Source: Anaerovorax odorimutans
Lineage (GTDB): Bacteria > Bacillota > Clostridia > Peptostreptococcales > JAAYPU01
Assembly (NCBI GenBank): GCA_016841185.1
Contig: JAENZQ010000029.1
Span: 1 to 47,724 of the forward strand
Direction: 5' to 3'
DNA: 47,724 bases
Shown here: positions 41,284-47,724 of the stretch, piece by piece
Position numbering within the stretch: the first letter of the stretch is position 1
How the letters are laid out: the number at the start of each line of letters is the position of its first letter
Translations under genes and position numbers: made by a program
Notes under the pieces: model-generated
Told to the model about the DNA's origin: nothing
The model's input: the letters and a program-made list of their open reading frames with translations, nothing else
Databases searched by the model: none

Positions 41284-41667
41284 CTCCTCTAACTGTTTAC
41301 TGTGTATCTCTAAACAACAACCTATCTCTAATGATTCTACTATGTCTTACTGAGCTTATTATACATGATTAAATCTTTTTTTAACAGTAGCGATTTAAGC
41401 AGTCTTATTTTCTCCAAATTTGATACGGATGATTATTTGTACAGAGCTTGTTCTTTTGAGCTAAAATAATAAGCTTACCAACAGCTTTTCGGCTGTTAAG
41501 ATTTATTGAAAGTTAATATATGATCCCCTTTTGAATAAGCCCTGTATAAATAGAAATCTTTGAAAATTTGGCAAAGAAAATAAAGATAGGACATTAAATT
41601 TAAAGGGTTGTTTGACCGTGTGAGAAATCCCAAGATTGAAATGTTGCTGATGCGGAAAGATTAGAGC
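41284..41667. other. Gene-free interval between pyrC and the carboxyltransferase gene
   Basis: No gene is supported. One hairpin, AACAGC-TTTTCG-GCTGTT at 41481-41496, resembles the terminator at 41673-41692. A short open stretch on the plus strand (41591-41663) has no start or homology I recognise. The pyrC promoter should lie here but is not obvious. Confidence 0.5.
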
Positions 41668-41692
41668 TAAAAAAACAGCCTTTCGGCTGTTT
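41668..41692 (-). terminator. Rho-independent terminator of the carboxyltransferase gene
   Basis: AAACAGCC / GGCTGTTT around GAAA, followed on the minus strand by seven T. It starts 1-2 nt after the stop codon. Confidence 0.9.
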
Positions 41693-41693
41693 C

Positions 41694-43091
41694 TTATACT
41701 GGATATACTTTATCTTCTTCATTCAAAATGGAAGCATCTATTTTATATCTTTGAGCATTCCTGTATTTGAAGAATTCAAGAGCTACAGGCGGGAATAATG
41801 CATAGGATAAAACATCTTCATCCTGCTCTACATATTGAGAAATTTCCTTTTTGATTTTTTCCAATTCCGGCTCTATTAAATCTGCAGGCCTGCATGTAAT
41901 AACTTCTTCGTCTCCTATTATTTTCTTTATGATTTCATCTTTAATAGGTACTGTCGTCTTGCCATACATACCTTTAACCAGATTTTTTACTTCTTTGGTA
42001 ATCATTTTATATCTTTCACCCAGTACTACATTTAGTACTGCCTGTGTCCCGACAATCTGGCTGGTCGGTGTTACTAAAGGCGGATAACCCAGGTCTTCTC
42101 TTACTCTTGGGACTTCCTTTAAAACTTCTTCATATTTATTCATGGCATTCTGCTGCTTCAATTGTGAAACAAGATTGGATAACATACCTCCGGGTATTTG
42201 ATAAATCAGCGTATTTATATCTACACCCATAACTTTGGGATCCAAAAGACCGGTTTCAATGCTTTTTTCTCTTAACGGTATGAAATGTTCTGCAATTTCG
42301 TCCAATAAGTTCATATCCAATCCGGTGTCATATTCTGTTCCCTGCAAAGTAGCCACCATAGGCTCTGTAGGCGGCTGAGAAGTTCCGCCCGAAAATGGAG
42401 AAATTGCAGTATCCACAATATCCACACCAGCCTCAATAGCTTTCAGATATGTCATACTCCCTAAACCGCTGGTGGCATGGGTATGGAGTTCAATGGGAAT
42501 CTTTATCTTTTCTTTCATTGCTTTTATCAATTCATAAGTGCCATATGGGTCTAACAATCCGGCCATATCCTTTATACAAATGGAATCTGCCCCCATCTGT
42601 TCAAGTTCTACTGCCAGATCAATAAATGCCTCGTTTGTATGGACAGGACTGATGGTGTACGAAATCGTAGCCTGTGCATGGCCGCCTTCCTTTTTTGTTG
42701 TCTCCATAGCTTTGCTTAAATTTCGTTTATCATTTAAAGCATCGAATATCCTTATAATGTCTATACCATTTCCAATGGCTTTTTTTACAAATTCTTCAAC
42801 CACATCGTCCGCATAATGCTTATATCCCAATAAATTTTGCCCTCGAAGAAGCATTTGAAGCTTGGTGTGCTTTATATTCTTTCTGATGGTTCTCAGTCTT
42901 TCCCAAGGGTCTTCATTCAAATACCTTAAGCATGAGTCGTATGTAGCACCGCCCCACATTTCGAGTGCATTATAGCCAACCTGATCTAATTTCCCCAGTA
43001 TGTCAACCATATCTTCTGTTTTCATCCTTGTTGCAATCAGTGACTGGTGTGCATCTCTCAGTATTGTTTCAGTGATTTTAACCTTCGCCAA
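41694..43091 (-). CDS. Oxaloacetate decarboxylase alpha-type carboxyltransferase (no biotin domain)
   Basis: A 465-residue protein with the PycB/OadA carboxyltransferase TIM barrel: ITETILRDAHQSLIATRM, ALEMWGGATYDSCLRYLNEDPW, MLLRGQNLLGYKHYADDVV, the metal/Lys segment ADSICIKDMAGLL, and ELHTHATSGLG. A helical PYC_OADA domain follows (VPRVREDLGYPPLVTPTSQIVGTQA). It ends without the biotinyl-Lys (MKM) domain, so a separate biotin carrier must exist elsewhere. The start is TTG with GGAGGG 7 nt upstream. It may be pyruvate carboxylase, oxaloacetate decarboxylase or methylmalonyl-CoA linked; the partner genes are absent. It is 230 nt after hydA. Confidence 0.9.
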   Translation of the reverse strand: MAKVKITETILRDAHQSLIATRMKTEDMVDILGKLDQVGYNALEMWGGATYDSCLRYLNEDPWERLRTIRKNIKHTKLQMLLRGQNLLGYKHYADDVVEEFVKKAIGNGIDIIRIFDALNDKRNLSKAMETTKKEGGHAQATISYTISPVHTNEAFIDLAVELEQMGADSICIKDMAGLLDPYGTYELIKAMKEKIKIPIELHTHATSGLGSMTYLKAIEAGVDIVDTAISPFSGGTSQPPTEPMVATLQGTEYDTGLDMNLLDEIAEHFIPLREKSIETGLLDPKVMGVDINTLIYQIPGGMLSNLVSQLKQQNAMNKYEEVLKEVPRVREDLGYPPLVTPTSQIVGTQAVLNVVLGERYKMITKEVKNLVKGMYGKTTVPIKDEIIKKIIGDEEVITCRPADLIEPELEKIKKEISQYVEQDEDVLSYALFPPVALEFFKYRNAQRYKIDASILNEEDKVYPV

Positions 43092-43240
43092 TTCAAATCC
43101 CTCCTTCTCTATATCATTTGTAATATCTCGTCTTTTGTTAGATGTATCCTATTATATAACGTAATCTTATTTGATTTCAATAGTAAGTTTTGTTTTTTTT
43201 ATAAAAATATACGATCCGCTTAAATTCCGGCCTTTAATAA

Positions 43241-43264
43241 TAGAGAGCGATAAATCGCTCTCTA
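43241..43264. terminator. Hairpin downstream of hydA
   Basis: TAGAGAGCGAT / ATCGCTCTCTA, an 11-bp stem with a minimal loop, 57 nt after the hydA stop. The following minus-strand bases are ATTATT, a weak U-tract. Confidence 0.65.
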
Positions 43265-43320
43265 CAGGTTACTGAAAAACGGTCAATTTCGTTGTTGCTA
43301 CAAAAATCTTCGGACTCACT

Positions 43321-45090
43321 TTATTTCCGGGATCTTGATTTCTTTACAGGATATGCTTCCCTTTGGGTATAGTGTGTATGCAAAAGCCTGTGAGACCTTT
43401 GACCATTAGGTTCGCCCAGAAAATCTTCATAAAGTTTTTGAATCTGGCTGTTCTTATAAGATTTTCTTTGAGGCATAAGCAAATCTTCCTCATATAAAGC
43501 TTTTGCCCTTTCCGCTCGGAGATCGATATCCATCAGGGTCTTAGCAGGAACATGAGGCTGCCCTCCACCGCAGACACAGCCACCGCTGCATCCCATTATC
43601 TCAATGAAATGATAATCCGCTTTTCCGGCCCTTACCATATCCATTACTTTTTTCGCATTGGAAGTACCATGGGCAACGGCTACTTTTACCTTCATATCCC
43701 CGATTTCAACTTCCGCTTCTTTAATGCCTTCAACACCTCTTACCAAAGTATACTCGATTTCTTCAAGGTCTGTATTCTCCAGGATATCTGCTACCGTCCT
43801 CAAGGCTGCCTCCATGACACCTCCGGTAGCGCCAAAAATGACACCTGCACCGGTATACTCTCCAAGTAAATCCTGGTCGAATTGTTCATCATCGTTTAAG
43901 GTTTTAAAGTTGATTCTCGCTTGTTTTATCATTCTTGCCAATTCTCTTGTCGTCAGTACAGCATCTACATCATTTCCCATCTCCGGACGAAGAATTTCTG
44001 ACTTTTTGGAAGTACATGGCATAATAGAAACCACAAACATCTTTTTAGGATTAATCTTATTCTTTTCTGCATAATAGGTTTTAAGGATGGCACCCATCAT
44101 CTGATGAGGAGATTTACAGGTTGACAGATTCTCCAGTAAATCCGGGTAATTATATTCACAATATCGAATCCATCCTGGTGAACAGGAAGTAATCATGGGC
44201 AGCGTACCGTTATTCTTAATTCTTGATATCAATTCCGTGCCTTCTTCCATGATGGTCAGATCTGCAGCAAAATTTGTATCAAATACTTTATTAAAGCCTA
44301 TTTTTTTAAGAGCATCAATCATCTTTCCTGTTGCTCTTGTTCCAATGGGATAACCGAATTCTTCTCCTATGGCTGCCCGAACTGCCGGAGCTGTTTGAAC
44401 TACCACAAATTTTTCAGGATCATCCAAAGCCTCCCAGACTCTTTCAATATCATCTTTTTCTCTGAGGGCTGCTACGGGACAGGCTTCTATACATTGCCCG
44501 CAATAGATACAGTTGGCTTCGTCCATACCAATTTCAAAAGCTGGCGCCACTTTGGTATCAAACCCTCTATTAACAAAGTCCAGCACCCCTATGCCTTGTA
44601 CTTTTCTGCAGGTATTTATACATCTTCCGCATAATATACATTTGTTTGGATCACGAACAATGGACGGTGAAAAATTATCGATGGGCAGTAACTCTTTTTT
44701 GCCGTCATAAGGAATTTCGTTGATCCCCAAGTCTTTTGAAAGCTTTTGCAATTCGCAGTCTTCACTTCTGACACAAGTTGTACATTCCCGGTTATGATTG
44801 GATAATATCAGCTCAAGAGTAGATTTTCTTGCATCTCTGACTTTTTTACTTTTTGTATGGACCACCATGCCATCGCATACAGGATAAACACAAGATGCCT
44901 GAAGTGCCTTGGTCCCTTCGACTTCAACAACACACATACGGCAAGCACCAACTTCATTGATGTCCTTTAAATAACACAGGGTGGGAATATCGATCCCTAC
45001 CTTCTTTGAAGCTTCTAAGATCGTCATGCTGTCCGGTACGGATACTTCAATACCATCTATTGTTAAGGTGACGAATTGTTCTTTTTCCAT
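43321..45090 (-). CDS. hydA: Electron-bifurcating [FeFe] hydrogenase catalytic subunit
   Basis: A 589-residue subunit produces or oxidises H2. The N-terminal [2Fe-2S] domain is CYLKDINEVGACRMCVVEVEG with a further Cys in QASCVYP. Then come a His-Cys3 cluster (HNRECTTCVRSEDC) and two [4Fe-4S] sites (CILCGRCINTC, CIYCGQCIEACP). The H-cluster motifs are TSCSPGW, MPCTSKKSE and MGCSGGCVCGGGQP. The first H-cluster motif has Ser where the common form has a second Cys. The start ATG 45090 has AAAGGAG 8 nt upstream; a longer frame from 45141 overlaps hydB and is rejected. The C-terminus carries a basic tail. It is last in the nuoE-hndB-hydB-hydA operon. Confidence 0.94.
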   Translation of the reverse strand: MEKEQFVTLTIDGIEVSVPDSMTILEASKKVGIDIPTLCYLKDINEVGACRMCVVEVEGTKALQASCVYPVCDGMVVHTKSKKVRDARKSTLELILSNHNRECTTCVRSEDCELQKLSKDLGINEIPYDGKKELLPIDNFSPSIVRDPNKCILCGRCINTCRKVQGIGVLDFVNRGFDTKVAPAFEIGMDEANCIYCGQCIEACPVAALREKDDIERVWEALDDPEKFVVVQTAPAVRAAIGEEFGYPIGTRATGKMIDALKKIGFNKVFDTNFAADLTIMEEGTELISRIKNNGTLPMITSCSPGWIRYCEYNYPDLLENLSTCKSPHQMMGAILKTYYAEKNKINPKKMFVVSIMPCTSKKSEILRPEMGNDVDAVLTTRELARMIKQARINFKTLNDDEQFDQDLLGEYTGAGVIFGATGGVMEAALRTVADILENTDLEEIEYTLVRGVEGIKEAEVEIGDMKVKVAVAHGTSNAKKVMDMVRAGKADYHFIEIMGCSGGCVCGGGQPHVPAKTLMDIDLRAERAKALYEEDLLMPQRKSYKNSQIQKLYEDFLGEPNGQRSHRLLHTHYTQREAYPVKKSRSRK

Positions 45091-45110
45091 TTTATACGCT
45101 CCTTTCCTTC

Positions 45111-46907
45111 TCAGCTTTTTATGATGGCCTTGAAAGGACAAGCTTCAAGACATGCACCACATTTTATACATTTATCCTTGTTAATGGAATAAACAGTTTT
45201 ACCTTTTTCTCCGCTAATACATTCTACCGGACACTTACCTGCACAAATACCACATTTCTTACAAAGCTCCGGATTAATGCTGTAGGTCAGCAATTCCTGG
45301 CAGACACCTGCAGGACACCTTTTCTCATTTACATGGGCTTCATATTCATCCCTGAAAAACCTGAGAGTCGACAGGATCGGATTTGGTGAAGTCTGGCCTA
45401 ATCCGCACAGAGCAGATGCTTTGATATTATAGGCAAGTTTTTCAAGTCTGTCTATATCCTCCGGCTCTCCTTGGCCGCTTGTTATTTTTTCTAAAATCTC
45501 ATACATTCTCTTTGTTCCGATCCTGCATGGGGGGCATTTGCCGCAAGATTCATCCATAGTAAATTTCAGGAAAAATTTTGCTATATCCACCATGCAATTA
45601 TCTTCGTCCATCACGACCATTCCTCCGGAACCCATCATAGAACTTAATTCTATCAGATTATCATAATCAATAGGTGTATCCAGATGGTCTCTGGTAATAC
45701 ATCCGCCGGAAGGGCCTCCCGTCTGAACTGCTTTAAATTTCTTTCCGTCAGGAATTCCGCCTCCTATTTCGAAAATAACCTCTCTGAGAGTAGTTCCCAT
45801 TGGTATTTCCACTAACCCGGTATTATTGATCTTTCCGGTCAGAGCAAATACTTTTGTTCCCTTGCTTTTTTCCGTTCCAATACCGGAAAACCATTCCGGA
45901 CCATTTAAAATGATTTGCGCGATATTGGCATAGGTCTCTACATTGCTCAGCAGTGTAGGTTTTTGCCACAACCCTTTATTTGCCGGGAAAGGCGGTCTCG
46001 GCCTTGGCATTCCTCTTTTACCTTCAATAGAATTTAATAGTGCTGTTTCTTCTCCGCAAACAAATGCGCCTGCCCCTAATCGAATATTTAAATTAAAATT
46101 AAATCCGGTATTAAATATATTTTCTCCCAATAGTCCCATTTCTTTTGCCTGATTAATGGCAATCTGCAATCTCTTAACTGCAATGGGATATTCAGCTCTT
46201 ACATAGACATATCCTTCATCGGCACCTATTGCATACCCTGCTATGGCCATTGCTTCAATGACCGCATGGGGATCTCCTTCAAGAATGGAACGATCCATGA
46301 AAGCACCCGGATCTCCTTCGTCGGCATTGCATACTACGTATTTCTGTCCACCCTTTATTTTGCTTGCAAATTCCCACTTTTTACCTGTAGGAAACCCGCC
46401 TCCGCCCCGACCCCGCAGGCCGGATTGCTGAACCATTTTTATAACTTCCATCGGTTCCATTTCTATCAATACTTTTCCCAATGCCTTATATCCATCCATT
46501 GCAATGTATTCATTTATATTTTCAGGATCGATAACACCGCAGTTTCGCAGGGCAATCCTTTTCTGCTTTTTATAAAAGTCTACATTGTTAAGGGAACGGA
46601 TAGTATCTTTTTCAAAGGCACCTTTATAAAGAAGATCCTTTACGATTCTTCCTTTGAGTAGGTGTTCCTCCACAATAGTAGAAACATCCTGCACTTGAAC
46701 CCTTGAATAAAAAGCCCCTTCCGGATAAACAATACAGATTGGTCCCGCCTCGCACAAACCGAAGCAACCGGTTTTTATTACTTTAACTTCCTGGTCCAAA
46801 TGTTGTTTTACCAATTCTTTTTCAAACTTTTCCATGATTGCTTCTGAATTTGATGCTGTGCACCCTGTTCCTCCGCAAACCAGTACATGTGCTCTGTACA
46901 AATCCAT
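45111..46907 (-). CDS. hydB: Bifurcating hydrogenase flavin subunit (NuoF/HydB type)
   Basis: This 598-residue protein joins a thioredoxin-like [2Fe-2S] domain (VCGGTGCTASNS then KTGCFGLCEAGP) to the NuoF core. The core has GLRGRGGGGFPTGKKWEF and NADEGDPGAFMDR for FMN and NAD(H), and SCGKCPPCRIGTKRMYEIL for a [4Fe-4S] site. It ends in a two-cluster ferredoxin tail (CKKCGICAGKCP, CIKCGACLEACP). It passes electrons between NADH, ferredoxin and HydA. The ATG at 46907 is placed 8 nt after GGAGG; an ATG two codons earlier is too close to the site. Confidence 0.95.
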   Translation of the reverse strand: MDLYRAHVLVCGGTGCTASNSEAIMEKFEKELVKQHLDQEVKVIKTGCFGLCEAGPICIVYPEGAFYSRVQVQDVSTIVEEHLLKGRIVKDLLYKGAFEKDTIRSLNNVDFYKKQKRIALRNCGVIDPENINEYIAMDGYKALGKVLIEMEPMEVIKMVQQSGLRGRGGGGFPTGKKWEFASKIKGGQKYVVCNADEGDPGAFMDRSILEGDPHAVIEAMAIAGYAIGADEGYVYVRAEYPIAVKRLQIAINQAKEMGLLGENIFNTGFNFNLNIRLGAGAFVCGEETALLNSIEGKRGMPRPRPPFPANKGLWQKPTLLSNVETYANIAQIILNGPEWFSGIGTEKSKGTKVFALTGKINNTGLVEIPMGTTLREVIFEIGGGIPDGKKFKAVQTGGPSGGCITRDHLDTPIDYDNLIELSSMMGSGGMVVMDEDNCMVDIAKFFLKFTMDESCGKCPPCRIGTKRMYEILEKITSGQGEPEDIDRLEKLAYNIKASALCGLGQTSPNPILSTLRFFRDEYEAHVNEKRCPAGVCQELLTYSINPELCKKCGICAGKCPVECISGEKGKTVYSINKDKCIKCGACLEACPFKAIIKS

Positions 46908-47065
46908 GGACATTACCTCCTTATATTAATTCGTAACATCATCTATTTGGAATCTAACACTTCTTTTCAACTCTTTTCAACTTTTCTTCAAAAACCCTGT
47001 ACCTGAATAATTAAAAAATATATATGAATCCAAATAACAGTAACTTTTTTATTATTCAGTAAGAC

Positions 47066-47467
47066 CTAATTATCTTCTGCTGTTCCATGAGAACTGTATT
47101 TTGGGTTTACCATTCCAATTGTATATTCATCAATGACATGCCCATTGACGATATGCTCAGAAACAATTTTTTTTGCTCTTTCAGGCGTCATCTCTATATA
47201 AGTCACTTTTTCCTTCCCGGGTTCAAAAACTTCAACAACAGGTTCAAACCTGCATATACCGATACATCCCGTCTGGCCAACAGATACATCTTTCAAATTC
47301 CTGTTTTTAATCTCTTCGACCAAAGCTTTTAAAACAGGCCGCGCACCTGCACTAATGCCACAGGTTGCCATTCCTACAACAATTCTGATATTCTTACTTT
47401 CTTCTCTTATTCCCATTTTACTTTTTGCTTCTTCGCGTATCTTAGCAAGCTCTTCTAAAGATTTCAT
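47066..47467 (-). CDS. Small [2Fe-2S] ferredoxin-like hydrogenase subunit (HndB type)
   Basis: A 133-residue thioredoxin-like ferredoxin protein. Cysteines sit in VVGMATCGISAGARPV and QTGCIGICRFEP. This domain matches HndB and the N-terminus of HydB-type subunits. It lies between the NuoE-like gene and hydB, so it is probably part of the complex. The ATG follows GGAGG by 7 nt. Its C-terminal tail (PKYSSHGTAEDN) is unremarkable. Confidence 0.88.
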   Translation of the reverse strand: MKSLEELAKIREEAKSKMGIREESKNIRIVVGMATCGISAGARPVLKALVEEIKNRNLKDVSVGQTGCIGICRFEPVVEVFEPGKEKVTYIEMTPERAKKIVSEHIVNGHVIDEYTIGMVNPKYSSHGTAEDN

Positions 47468-47484
47468 TATTATACCTCCTCAAA

Positions 47485-47724
47485 TTACCTGCTGTACTTT
47501 GCAAGTATTTCTTTAATATCCGACTCTTTTAATCTGCCATAAACTTCATAGTTGATCGTCCAAACAGGAGCTAAGCTACAAGCACCGATACATCTTGTTC
47601 CTTCGAAAGTAAATCGTCAGTCAACGGTTGGTTCACCAAGGTTTATGCCCAATTCCTGACTATGTGCATCCTCAATCTTTTGTGCGCTTCTTACATAACA
47701 GGCAGTACCCAGTCATACACTAAT
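47485..47724 (-). pseudogene. NuoE/HydC-like [2Fe-2S] subunit, 5' end outside window, two in-frame TGA codons
   Basis: Reading the frame that ends in TAA at 47487-47485 gives a clear NuoE C-terminal domain: LGTACYVRSAQKIEDAHSQE, then LGINLGEP, FTFEGTRCIGACSLAPVW and VYGRLKESDIKEILAKYSR. This is the hydrogenase subunit expected upstream of hndB, and the stop lies 18 nt before the hndB start. Two TGA codons interrupt it. One at 47715-47713 sits exactly at the first Cys of the C-x4-C-x35-C-x3-C cluster. The other at 47619-47617 sits before RFTFEG, where Gly is usual. The spacing of all ligands is intact and there is no frameshift. Sequence errors at a contig end are the simplest explanation; decay and recoding are the others. 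Confidence 0.7.

Noticed and set aside
41591-41663. Gene remnant on the plus strand between pyrC and the carboxyltransferase gene
   Set aside because: The 24-codon open stretch lacks a start with ribosome site and shows no similarity I can name.
47617-47715. Genome-wide reassignment of TGA
   Set aside because: The SIMPL gene (stop at 2275-2277) ends normally in TGA and no other gene in the window contains in-frame TGA.
1-47724. tRNA, rRNA, insertion sequences, attachment sites
   Set aside because: Looked for on both strands; no cloverleaf with TTCGA-type arm, transposase frame or terminal inverted repeat pair with a gene was seen.

Overview
The window comes from a low-GC, strictly anaerobic, probably spore-forming Firmicute of the class Clostridia. 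The signs are an electron-bifurcating [FeFe] hydrogenase, two tungsten/molybdenum aldehyde:ferredoxin oxidoreductases (AORs), a sigma-54 amino-acid/amine regulon, a T-box leader, TTG/GTG starts behind strong AGGAGG ribosome sites, and a tiny YjcZ-like hydrophobic protein with a sigma-K-like promoter. I cannot name the species. No tRNA, rRNA, CRISPR array, phage or transposase gene was seen.

Layout. 1-2.5 kb: envelope genes (TPM/YgcG-like partial, LemA, SIMPL). 2.5-14.6 kb: an amine-catabolism island holding a putrescine-type aminotransferase, a MoaD/ThiS-like protein, AOR2, a second MoaD-like protein, AOR1, a polyferredoxin, a GABA-type aminotransferase, an NhaC-family transporter and a sigma-54 enhancer-binding protein (EBP). 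Three exact GG-N10-GC sigma-54 promoters, plus one near match, sit in front of its operons. Read in order, the genes could run putrescine -> 4-aminobutanal -> GABA -> succinate semialdehyde -> succinate, with both aldehyde steps reducing ferredoxin rather than NAD. This is the main new hypothesis.

14.7-23.6 kb: the pyrimidine operon pyrB-pyrF-pyrK-pyrD-carA-carB-pyrE on the minus strand. Its leader holds a textbook terminator/antiterminator pair and a separate PyrR-loop-like hairpin against the pyrB Shine-Dalgarno. 23.6-29 kb: PHP phosphatase, beta-CASP metallo-beta-lactamase protein, M15 peptidase and YibE/F. 29-31.5 kb: a T-box leader, a small sporulation-like gene on the opposite strand, phenylacetate-CoA ligase and an ACT protein. 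31.6-33.1 kb: a small unknown protein and an HD-GYP protein. 33.2-41.1 kb: a second carAB pair with argB, divergent argC, and pyrC. 41.7-47.7 kb: an OadA-like carboxyltransferase and the hydrogenase operon nuoE-like/hndB/hydB/hydA. The last gene is broken by two in-frame TGA codons at the window edge.

A second theme is dispersed intergenic repeats. One is a composite element: a purine-rich tail of 6-7-mers, a TTAAGGAAAGG-like core and a palindrome. The others are two palindromic families. These repeats reach into gene ends: they encode the C-terminus of pyrB and of a small protein, create a false N-terminal extension of the second carA, and supply the ribosome site of the M15 peptidase.
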